Assembly (NCBI GenBank): GCA_023428065.1
Contig: JAEYZI010000096.1
Span: 1 to 63,278 of the forward strand
Reading direction: 5' to 3'
From: Actinomycetes bacterium
Lineage (GTDB): Bacteria > Actinomycetota > Actinomycetes > Actinomycetales > Microbacteriaceae
Length of the DNA: 63,278 bases
The position numbers were made by a program, and so were the translations under genes. Positions within the stretch are counted from its first letter, which is position 1, and every line of letters begins with the position of its first letter. The notes under the pieces were generated by a model. It searched no databases and was not told where the DNA came from. It worked only from the letters and a program-made list of their open reading frames with translations. Below are positions 8,899 to 16,236 of the stretch, piece after piece.

Positions 8899-9810
8899 AT
8901 GAATCCGAACCCTCTCTACGAGGTCGTCGGCGACATCTCGGATGTGCCGACCGGGCTGCACCTCGTCGCCGGCCTCACCGGGTTCACCGACTCGGGGGCC
9001 GCCGTCGCCCAGCTCACCGAGCTGCTGCGCGGGCTCCCCGTCGTGCGAGACCTCGTCGTCTTCGACAACGACGAGCTCCTCGACTACCGTGCGCGCCGCC
9101 CCATCATGTTCTTCGACGAGGACCACCTCTCGAGCTACGAGCCCTCCCGTCTCGTCCTCTCGCTCGTGGAGGACGAGCTCCACCGGCCCTTCCTGCTGCT
9201 CACGGGCTACGAGCCCGACTTCCGCTGGGAGGCGTTCACGCGCGCGGTGGTCGAGCTCGTCGAGCGATTCGAGGTGGCCGACGTCACCTGGATCAACGCG
9301 ATCCCCATGCCGACGCCGCACACCCGCCCGGTCGGCGTGACCGTGAGCGGCAACCGCCCCGAGCTCACCGACGCGTACTCCATCTGGCGCCCGCGCACGC
9401 AGGTGCCCGGCAACGTCCTCCACCTGCTCGAATACCGCCTCCAGGAGGCGGGGCACCCCACGGCGGGCTTCGTCCTCCTCGTGCCCCACTACCTCTCCGA
9501 CACCGAGTACCCCGTCGCGGCCGTCGCGGCGCTCGAGAGCGTGAGCGCGGCGACGGGGCTCATCTTCCCGACCGACGAGCTGCGCGAAGAGGGTCGAGAG
9601 TTCACCCTCAAGGTCGAGGAGCAGGTCGAGGGCAACCCCGAGCTCGAACGTCTCGTGCGCACGCTCGAGGAGCGCCACGACAGCTATATGGAGGAGAACC
9701 CGCTGCCGTCGCCCCTCGTCGACGAGGACGGCGAGCTCCCGAGCGCCGACACGATCGCTGCCGAGCTCGAGCGCTTCCTCGCCTCACGCCGCGACGAACC
9801 GCGCGGCTGA
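8899..9810 (+). CDS. PAC2 family protein
   Basis: A 303-residue member of the PAC2 family, named after a eukaryotic proteasome assembly chaperone. Actinobacterial homologues are common, and their role is not settled. The sequence shows an alpha/beta core (GLTGFTDSGAAVAQL near residue 28) with conserved glycine-rich turns and a charged C-terminal helix (about residues 240-300). No catalytic motif is evident. It is divergent from pepA and 22 bases upstream of an MFS gene that has its own -10 element. Confidence 0.88.
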   Translation: MNPNPLYEVVGDISDVPTGLHLVAGLTGFTDSGAAVAQLTELLRGLPVVRDLVVFDNDELLDYRARRPIMFFDEDHLSSYEPSRLVLSLVEDELHRPFLLLTGYEPDFRWEAFTRAVVELVERFEVADVTWINAIPMPTPHTRPVGVTVSGNRPELTDAYSIWRPRTQVPGNVLHLLEYRLQEAGHPTAGFVLLVPHYLSDTEYPVAAVAALESVSAATGLIFPTDELREEGREFTLKVEEQVEGNPELERLVRTLEERHDSYMEENPLPSPLVDEDGELPSADTIAAELERFLASRRDEPRG

Positions 9811-9820
9811 TCCAGACCTC

Positions 9821-9826
9821 TAGCCT
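9821..9826 (+). promoter_or_regulatory. -10 element of a leaderless MFS promoter
   Basis: TAGCCT, six bases before the GTG at 9833. Confidence 0.45.
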
Positions 9827-9832
9827 GGGAGG

Positions 9833-11173
9833 GTGAACTCCGCGCGGTCCTGGCTCGTCTTCGCCGGGGGCGCGTTCGCCTACTTCGTCGCGGTGCTGCA
9901 GCGCACCTCGTTCGGGGTCGCGGGGGTCGAGGCGACGGAGCGGTTCGAGGTCACCGCCGCCGTCATCTCGACGATCGCCGTCGTGCAGATCCTCGTCTAC
10001 GCGCTGCTGCAGATCCCGGTGGGCGTGCTCGCGGACCGGATCGGCGCGCCCGTGCTCATCGTCGTCGGCGCCGCTGTCATGGCGCTCGGCCAGGGGCTCC
10101 TCGCGATCGCCGACGGATTCGGGCTCGCGGTCATCGCGCGCGTGCTCGTCGGGATGGGTGATGCGGCCACGTTCGTGAGCGTGCTGCGCCTGCTCCCCGC
10201 GTGGTTCTCGGGGCGGATCCTGCCTCAGCTCGGGCAGTGGGTGGGGGTCACGGGGCAGTTCGGTCAGATCGTCTCCGCCTTCCCCTTCGCGCTGCTCCTC
10301 CACCTCGGGGGTTGGACGCCCGCGTTCCTCGTGGCCGCGGGCGCGAGCGTGCTCGCGGCACTCGTCGCCCTCGTGCTCGTACGCCGGGGGACCGTGCTCG
10401 TGACGACGGGGGAGCTCCGGGCCATCGACCCCGCGGAGCTCGGGCTGCGCGCGAGTCTCCGGCGCGCGGGAACGCGCCTCGGCTTCTGGGCGCACCTCCT
10501 CGCGGGCACCCTTCCCGCGATGCTCGGCATCCTGTGGGGCTACCCCTTCCTCACCGCGGGCCTCGGGTACGACCCCGGCACCGCATCCGGGGTGTTCTCC
10601 CTCATGGTGGCGGGGAGCCTCGTGGCCGGCCCCATCATCGGCCTGCTCATGGCGCGCTACCCGATGCGTCGAAGCGATCTGTCGCTCGCGATCACATGGC
10701 CCGTGTTCGTGGTGTGGGCCGTCGTCCTCGCCTGGCAGCCCGAGCCGCCGATCTGGCTCGTCTCCGTCTTCTTCTTCGGCGTCGGCGTGTGCGGCCCCGC
10801 GTCGCTCATCGGCCTCGATGTCGCCCGCAGCGACAACCCCGCCCACGCGCACGGCTCCGCGACGGGCGTCGCGAACACCGGGGGATTCGTGGGCGGTTTC
10901 GTCGGGATGCTGCTCGTCGGCGGGATGCTCGACCTCGTCGACGAGGTCCGGGTCGCGTCGGGTGAGCCCTCCGAGCTGTACAGCCTCGTCGGATTCCGCT
11001 TCGCCTTCCTCACCGTCTTCCTCGTGGCGATCGTCGGGACGGTCGGCGTTCTGCGCACCCGCGGTCGGGCTCGCAGGCGCCTCGCGGCGGAGCAGGGAAT
11101 AAACATCGCCCCCCTCTGGGTTGCACTCTTCAGTGCGCGCGGCGGGAGGCGTCCTCCGCGTGTGCGAGAATAG
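9833..11173 (+). CDS. Major facilitator superfamily transporter
   Basis: A 446-residue integral membrane protein with about twelve hydrophobic segments. The first begins near residue 7, and the loop between segments 2 and 3 carries the MFS A-motif-like GVLADRIGAP (about residues 63-72). The hydrophobic halves are separated by a cytoplasmic loop near residues 185-215. The substrate cannot be read from the sequence; the overall layout is that of NarK/NNP-like or unassigned MFS carriers. The last about 30 residues are polar and unlike a membrane protein. The stop lies 131 bases before sigA. Confidence 0.85.
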   Translation: MNSARSWLVFAGGAFAYFVAVLQRTSFGVAGVEATERFEVTAAVISTIAVVQILVYALLQIPVGVLADRIGAPVLIVVGAAVMALGQGLLAIADGFGLAVIARVLVGMGDAATFVSVLRLLPAWFSGRILPQLGQWVGVTGQFGQIVSAFPFALLLHLGGWTPAFLVAAGASVLAALVALVLVRRGTVLVTTGELRAIDPAELGLRASLRRAGTRLGFWAHLLAGTLPAMLGILWGYPFLTAGLGYDPGTASGVFSLMVAGSLVAGPIIGLLMARYPMRRSDLSLAITWPVFVVWAVVLAWQPEPPIWLVSVFFFGVGVCGPASLIGLDVARSDNPAHAHGSATGVANTGGFVGGFVGMLLVGGMLDLVDEVRVASGEPSELYSLVGFRFAFLTVFLVAIVGTVGVLRTRGRARRRLAAEQGINIAPLWVALFSARGGRRPPRVRE

Positions 11174-11304
11174 ACAACCGAGACCCGGTCGACTTCCCGT
11201 GACGTGCGAACCCGGCAGGCGAGAGCCCGCCCGAGACGCACGGGGGACTTGACACGGGTCTACGTACTGCCCAGACGCACCTCCCACCCGCGAAAGGGGT
11301 CAGC

Positions 11305-12687
11305 ATGGCCACCCCCCGCTCCACGTCGACGAAGGACGCCGTCAAGGACGACAGTGCTCCCGTGAAGGCGGCGGCGAAGTCGACCGCCAAGTCCACCGCG
11401 GCCAAGCCCGCGGCGAAGAAGCCCGCCGCGAAGGCGGCCGCCAAGCCCGCCGGGAAGGCCGCCGGCAAGGCGTCCCCCGCGAAGGCGGCCGATCCGGCGC
11501 TCGAGGGCGACGATGTCCTCGACGACGACGCCGAGATCGAGCTCGAGGGCGACATCGCCGAGGACGACGGCGACACCGACGACACCGCGGCGGAGGAGCC
11601 CGACACCGAGGCCGAGACGCCGGAGGCGAAGGACGACGCCGACGAGGAGGAGTCCGACGATGCCGACGAGGAGTCGACGGGTCGCGACGAGCCGCTCCCC
11701 ACGGGCGCCCTCCGCCTCTCGATGACCGATGAGGACGACGAGGTCCCCGTGTACTCGGCGGCGATCACGGGTGCGACCGCCGACCCGGTGAAGGACTACC
11801 TCAAGCAGATCGGCAAGGTCGCCCTCCTCAACGCGGAGCAGGAGGTCGAGCTCGCGATGCGCATCGAGGCCGGCCTCTTCGCCGAGGAGAAGCTCTCCCA
11901 CATGTCGGAGCAGGAGAAGCGCAGCCAGCTGGGTCGCGAACTCGCGTGGGTCGCGCGCGACGGCCAGCGCGCCAAGAACCATCTGCTCGGCGCCAACCTG
12001 CGACTCGTGGTCTCCCTCGCGAAGCGCTACACGGGCCGCGGCATGCAGTTCCTCGACCTCATCCAGGAGGGGAACCTCGGCCTCATCCGCGCCGTCGAGA
12101 AGTTCGACTACACGAAGGGCTTCAAGTTCTCGACCTACGCGACGTGGTGGATCCGTCAGGCCATCACGCGCGCGATGGCCGACCAGGCGCGCACGATCCG
12201 CATCCCCGTGCACATGGTCGAGGTCATCAACAAGCTCGCCCGCGTGCAGCGCCAGATGCTGCAGGACCTCGGCCGTGAGCCCACGCCCGAGGAGCTCAGC
12301 CGCGAGCTCGACATGACCCCCGAGAAGGTCATCGAGGTGCAGAAGTACGGCCGCGAGCCCATCTCGCTGCACACGCCCCTCGGCGAGGACGGCGACAGCG
12401 AGTTCGGCGACCTCATCGAGGACACCGAGGCGGTCGTGCCCGCGGACGCCGTCGGCTTCACGATGCTGCAGAAGCAGCTCGAGTCGCTTCTCGACTCGCT
12501 GTCCGAGCGCGAGGCGGGCGTCATCCGCATGCGCTTCGGCCTCGGCGACGGGATGCCGAAGACCCTCGACCAGATCGGCGACACCTTCGGGGTCACGCGC
12601 GAGCGCATCCGCCAGATCGAGTCGAAGACGATGGCCAAGCTGCGTCACCCGAGCCGCTCGCAGTCGCTGCGGGACTACCTGGAGTAA
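11305..12687 (+). CDS. sigA: Primary RNA polymerase sigma factor (SigA/HrdB type)
   Basis: The housekeeping sigma factor, directing RNA polymerase to -10/-35 promoters. The protein has 460 residues. The N-terminal about 150 residues are first Lys/Ala/Pro-rich (11-60), then a long acidic stretch, as in other actinobacterial primary sigmas. They are followed by region 1.2 (DPVKDYLKQIGKV), region 2 with the core-binding and -10 recognition helix (KFSTYATWWIRQAITRA), region 3, and region 4.2 helix-turn-helix (GVTRERIRQIESK). The start is supported by a GAAAGG site eight bases before the ATG. Confidence 0.97.
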   Translation: MATPRSTSTKDAVKDDSAPVKAAAKSTAKSTAAKPAAKKPAAKAAAKPAGKAAGKASPAKAADPALEGDDVLDDDAEIELEGDIAEDDGDTDDTAAEEPDTEAETPEAKDDADEEESDDADEESTGRDEPLPTGALRLSMTDEDDEVPVYSAAITGATADPVKDYLKQIGKVALLNAEQEVELAMRIEAGLFAEEKLSHMSEQEKRSQLGRELAWVARDGQRAKNHLLGANLRLVVSLAKRYTGRGMQFLDLIQEGNLGLIRAVEKFDYTKGFKFSTYATWWIRQAITRAMADQARTIRIPVHMVEVINKLARVQRQMLQDLGREPTPEELSRELDMTPEKVIEVQKYGREPISLHTPLGEDGDSEFGDLIEDTEAVVPADAVGFTMLQKQLESLLDSLSEREAGVIRMRFGLGDGMPKTLDQIGDTFGVTRERIRQIESKTMAKLRHPSRSQSLRDYLE

Positions 12688-12697
12688 GGGACGCCGC

Positions 12698-14077
12698 GTG
12701 CGCGTGCTACTGGCCGTCTGGGCGGCCAAGCTCACGGGCGTCCTGCTGCGCGCCCTCGGGCGTCAGGGGACGCACGTGCCCGGCAAGATCGCGCTCCGCA
12801 TCCATCCGGGCGTGATCGGCGCCGTCCAGCACCCTCCGCGCGTCATCGCCGTGACGGGGACGAACGGCAAGACGACCGTGTCGAACCTCCTCGCGGAGGC
12901 GCTCATGGGCGAGGGGCTCCGGGTCGCGAGCAACCGCAGCGGGTCGAACCTCGCCGCGGGCATCGCCGCGGCGCTCATCGTCGCGGTCGACTGGCGTGGC
13001 CGTTCACGCGCCGACATCGGCGTGTTCGAGCTCGACGAGCGATCGGGGCGGCTCGTGCTGCCGGGGCTGCACCCCGACGTGCTCGTCTGCACGAACCTCA
13101 CGCGCGACTCGATCAAGCGCAACGCGCATCCGGAGTACATCGCCTGGATCCTGAGCTCCGAGCTCGCGCCCGACACGACGCTCGTGCTCAACGCCGACGA
13201 CCTCATCGCGTCGTCGCTCGGCGGCGACGCCAACCCGCGCGTGCACTTCGCGGTCGACCGCCTGCCGAGCGACACCGAGACCCCGGCGGGCGCGGCGCTC
13301 GACGCGATGACGTGCCCCGTGTGCGACACACGGCTCGTGTGGGACTACTGGCGCTTCAACCACATCGGGCGCGCGCACTGCCCGGCGTGCGGATTCCGAT
13401 CGCCCGAGGCCGCCTACCGGGCGCGCGACATCGACGCCGCCCGCGAGCGCGTCGTGCTCGACCTCGACGGCGAGGAGCGCGAGGCGCGCCTCGTCAATGA
13501 CAACATCGTCAACGTCTACAACGAGATCGCCGTCGCCGCCGTGCTCGACGTGCTCGGCATCCCGCGCGATCGCATCGTCCGGGCGTTCGAGACGCTCGCC
13601 CCGCCGACGACGCGCTTCGCATCCGAGCGGATCGGGAATGCGCTCCTCGTGCGCCTTCTCACGAAGGGACTCGTGGGTGTCGCATGTTCGCGGGCGTTCG
13701 AGTACCTCCGCTCGTTCCCCGGCCGCAAGGCCGTCGTCATGACGATCGACGAGTGGAGCGAACGCGAGAACGAGGTCGAGAACACGGCCTGGATCTACGA
13801 CGCCGACTACGAGTACCTCGCCGACGAGAGCATCGAACAGATCGTCGTGGGCGGCAACCGCCGCTACGACCAGGCGCTGCGTCTCGCGATCGCGGGCGTC
13901 GACCCCGCGCGCATCGTGACCGTCGCATCCGAGACCGAGCCGGCCGGGCGGATCGACATGGCCGACGCCGATGTCGTGTTCAACCTGCACAGCGTGCACA
14001 ACGCGCTCACGACGGGCAATCGCGTGCAGGAGCGCCTCCGCGAGCGCCTCACGGCACGGTCGGGGGCGGGCGCATGA
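12698..14077 (+). CDS. murT: MurT-like Mur ligase (lipid II D-Glu alpha-carboxyl ligase subunit)
   Basis: A 459-residue Mur ligase of the MurT type. In Staphylococcus and Streptococcus, MurT with GatD amidates the alpha-carboxyl of D-Glu in lipid II. Seen here: the ATP loop TGTNGKTT (residues 53-60), the MurT-specific four-Cys zinc ribbon (C206, C209, C228, C231) inserted in the central domain, and a C-terminal DUF1727-like domain with WIYDADYE (365-372), where the family has its conserved Asp residues. The GTG start lies 10 bases after the sigA stop. The stop overlaps the gatD-like ATG by four bases, so the two are translationally coupled. Because the partner has lost its glutaminase residues, the nitrogen donor here may not be glutamine. 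Confidence 0.88.
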   Translation: MRVLLAVWAAKLTGVLLRALGRQGTHVPGKIALRIHPGVIGAVQHPPRVIAVTGTNGKTTVSNLLAEALMGEGLRVASNRSGSNLAAGIAAALIVAVDWRGRSRADIGVFELDERSGRLVLPGLHPDVLVCTNLTRDSIKRNAHPEYIAWILSSELAPDTTLVLNADDLIASSLGGDANPRVHFAVDRLPSDTETPAGAALDAMTCPVCDTRLVWDYWRFNHIGRAHCPACGFRSPEAAYRARDIDAARERVVLDLDGEEREARLVNDNIVNVYNEIAVAAVLDVLGIPRDRIVRAFETLAPPTTRFASERIGNALLVRLLTKGLVGVACSRAFEYLRSFPGRKAVVMTIDEWSERENEVENTAWIYDADYEYLADESIEQIVVGGNRRYDQALRLAIAGVDPARIVTVASETEPAGRIDMADADVVFNLHSVHNALTTGNRVQERLRERLTARSGAGA

Positions 14078-14844
14078 GCGGACTGACGATCGAGATGCTC
14101 TTCCCGGAGGTGGCGAACCTCCACGGCGACAACGCCAACATCGACTACCTCGCCCGATGCCGGCCGGATGCCGAGATCGTGCGCACGGGGCTCAACGAGC
14201 GTCCGGCGTTCCTCGACCGCGCGATCGACCTCCTCTACCTCGGCCCGCTCACCGAGCGCGGGCAGCTCAAGGCGATCGACCGTCTGCGGCCGCACCGCGC
14301 TGCGCTCGAGGAGCGCATCGCCTCCGGTGCCGTGACGCTCTTCACGCACAACGCGTTCGAGGTGCTCGGCACGCGCATCCGAAACGACGACATGGGCTAC
14401 GACGTCGCGGGGCTCGGGCTCGTCGAGCTCGAGTCGACGCTGCGGATGATGGGCCGCTACAGCGGGAAGGTCATGGGCGCGGTCCCGGAGCTGCCCGCCG
14501 AGCAGCCGGTCGTCGGCTACAAGTCGCAGTTCTCGATGGTCGAGGCCGCGCCAGGAGTGGAGGGCTTCCTCACGGCGGAGCGCGGGATCGGCCGCAATAC
14601 GACGACGCCCGTCGAGGGGGTGCGCTCAGGCGGTCTCATCGGCACCTCCCTCATCGGGCCGCTGCTCGTCATGAACCCGCACTACACGCGCGCCCTGCTC
14701 GCGACGCTCGACCCCGACACAGAGCCCCTGCTCGCCCACGAGGAGTACGCGATCGCGGCGTACGACGCTCGGCTGCGCGAGTTCCGCGACGACCGGCGCT
14801 GGCATCCAGGGGAGCGGCTTCAGAAGCCGATCGCGGCGCGATAA
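14074..14844 (+). CDS. GatD-like class I amidotransferase homologue lacking catalytic Cys and His
   Basis: A 256-residue homologue of GatD (CobB/CobQ-type glutaminase), coupled to murT by an ATGA overlap. The fold landmarks are there: an N-terminal NLxxDxxN-like segment, the nucleophile-elbow strand ending in VLG, and a C-terminal GTxLxGPLL segment. The elbow reads LFTHNAFEVLG where active GatD has a pattern like LTICGGYQFLG, so His92 replaces the catalytic Cys, Ala94 a Gly and Glu96 the Gln. In the C-terminal motif GTSLIGP, Ile194 replaces the catalytic His of GTYLHGP. The protein should not hydrolyse glutamine. A structural or substrate-delivery role with the MurT-like ligase is inferred. 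The stop overlaps the convergent ATP-grasp gene by 25 bases. Confidence 0.85.
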   Translation: MSGLTIEMLFPEVANLHGDNANIDYLARCRPDAEIVRTGLNERPAFLDRAIDLLYLGPLTERGQLKAIDRLRPHRAALEERIASGAVTLFTHNAFEVLGTRIRNDDMGYDVAGLGLVELESTLRMMGRYSGKVMGAVPELPAEQPVVGYKSQFSMVEAAPGVEGFLTAERGIGRNTTTPVEGVRSGGLIGTSLIGPLLVMNPHYTRALLATLDPDTEPLLAHEEYAIAAYDARLREFRDDRRWHPGERLQKPIAAR

Positions 14845-15842
14845 CGGGGGAGCAGGCCCTCGCGGATGCCCGAGACCGAGGGCTTGGACTGATAGACGCC
14901 CGAGTTCGGGTTGCCCTCGATGATGACGGGCCCGTCGGGCGTGATCGCGACATCCCAGCCGACGTACGGGACCTCCGGCACGACTCGCGCGGCGCGCTCG
15001 AGCAGTGGGACGACCTCGTCGTATCGCGGCACCTGGAAGCCCACGATCGAGGTGCCCGTGAGGGGATGGGTCGCGTAGCTCGTCCCGCTCTCGTCGAACG
15101 CGGCGAAGCGGGCGGTGCCCGTCTCGTCGAGCATCGTGTACATGCCGCCGTTCGAGAAGTTGTCGATGTCGCCGCCGTTGCCCATCTTCAGCACGCTCGC
15201 GAGCACGTGGAGCTTCTCGCCGTCGAAGTAGGTGATGACGCGCAGGGAGTTGACGCTCGTGGGGCACAGCGACGCCATCTCGGGATGCTGCACGATGTAG
15301 CCCTCGAGGAGGAACTGGCGGCGCGCGAGCGCCTCGGCGAGGAAGGTCTCGGCGTCCTCGACCTCACCCGCCTCGACCTTCTCGATGCCGTGGCCGGAGA
15401 GGCTGTCGGGCACCTTGAGCATCGCACGGCCGTGGGCGTCGAGGAACGAGCGCACGGTACCGGCATCCGCCTCCCGCAGGTCGATCCAGTCGCGCCCGAT
15501 GTACTCCGCGAAACGCGCGTTGAAACGCAGCTTGTCGGCGAAGACGCGCCGCAGCTCGGGGTCGTTGAGCGTCATCGCGAGGTGGTTGGACTTCGGATGC
15601 GTGATGTACGTGCGCCGCTCGGCGGCCGTGAGCATCACGACATCCCAGTCGAGGTAGTCCTGGAAGCCGAACTCGTAGCGCACGGAGCACCACAGCATGT
15701 CGGCGACGATGAGGAGGCGCGGCTTGCGGGTGAGGGGCCGCGCGGCGCCGGCGATACGCCACACGTTCGCCGGGTTGAGACGTGCAGCGCGGCCGACGAG
15801 GTACCGCAGCCGGCGGCCGAGGCCGCCGGGAGCTTCGGTCAC
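14820..15842 (-). CDS. ATP-grasp protein (sugar-transfer-associated ATP-grasp type)
   Basis: A 340-residue protein resembling the 'sugar-transfer associated ATP-grasp' family, an ATP-dependent carboxylate-amine ligase fold. Visible signs are a lysine in a LKVPDSLSGHGIEKV context for nucleotide binding, an EGYIVQHPEM linker segment, the SVNSLRVITYF strand, the glycine-rich NGGDIDNFSNGGM loop, and the metal-binding end IIEGNPNSG. The GTG start directly abuts the DUF7455 stop, so the two are cotranscribed. The 3' end overlaps the gatD-like gene by 25 bases on the opposite strand. No substrate is recorded in the sequence. The position beside a murT pair suggests a role in cell-wall amino-acid ligation (inference). 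Confidence 0.85.
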   Translation of the reverse strand: MTEAPGGLGRRLRYLVGRAARLNPANVWRIAGAARPLTRKPRLLIVADMLWCSVRYEFGFQDYLDWDVVMLTAAERRTYITHPKSNHLAMTLNDPELRRVFADKLRFNARFAEYIGRDWIDLREADAGTVRSFLDAHGRAMLKVPDSLSGHGIEKVEAGEVEDAETFLAEALARRQFLLEGYIVQHPEMASLCPTSVNSLRVITYFDGEKLHVLASVLKMGNGGDIDNFSNGGMYTMLDETGTARFAAFDESGTSYATHPLTGTSIVGFQVPRYDEVVPLLERAARVVPEVPYVGWDVAITPDGPVIIEGNPNSGVYQSKPSVSGIREGLLPRYRAAIGF

Positions 15843-16064
15843 TCAGCGGTCCTCGGAGAGGCGGTCGCTCTCGTCGTGCCAGTCGAGCGCGGTCTCGATG
15901 AGCTTCGGCTTGTACTCGGCGCCGTGGTGGGCGCAGAAAAGCAGCTCACCCGTTGCGAGGGTGACGCGCACGTAGGCCTGGGCGCCGCACATGTCGCAGC
16001 GGTCGAGGGCCGTGAGGGCGGGACGCTCCAGCTCGACGGTGCCATCGGTCGTGATCTGAGACAT
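15843..16064 (-). CDS. DUF7455-type small zinc-ribbon protein
   Basis: A 73-residue cytoplasmic protein found beside topoisomerase or sigA genes in many actinobacteria; function unknown. It has C23 and C26 in a CDMC pair and C44 with H46/H47 in a CAHH motif, which together look like one small zinc site. An AAGGAG site precedes the ATG at 16064, which is preferred over longer upstream in-frame starts. The stop is immediately followed by the GTG of the ATP-grasp gene. Confidence 0.85.
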   Translation of the reverse strand: MSQITTDGTVELERPALTALDRCDMCGAQAYVRVTLATGELLFCAHHGAEYKPKLIETALDWHDESDRLSEDR

Positions 16065-16224
16065 GTCCTGCTCCTTCCCTCGGGTCGCGGTGTGGTGCCT
16101 GAACCCATGTAAGCACGACGATCCTGAAGATTCCGGGCACTCAGGGGTATTTCGCCCGTGGCGTATCTCGATCTCCCCGTGGCACCCGCGGGTGCGCCTC
16201 ACCGGGAGGGTGGGCGGCCGCGGT

Positions 16225-16230
16225 TAGGCT
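16225..16230 (+). promoter_or_regulatory. -10 element of a leaderless parE promoter
   Basis: TAGGCT, six bases before the GTG of parE. Confidence 0.5.
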
Positions 16231-16236
16231 CGTGCG

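Noticed and set aside
11249..11266. TTGACA plus TACGTA as a sigA promoter
   Set aside because: The spacer is only 6 bases, far too short for a -35/-10 pair; the TTGACA may be chance.
11320..11500. Lys/Ala repeats in sigA as a histone-like fused gene
   Set aside because: Such N-termini are normal for actinobacterial primary sigma factors.
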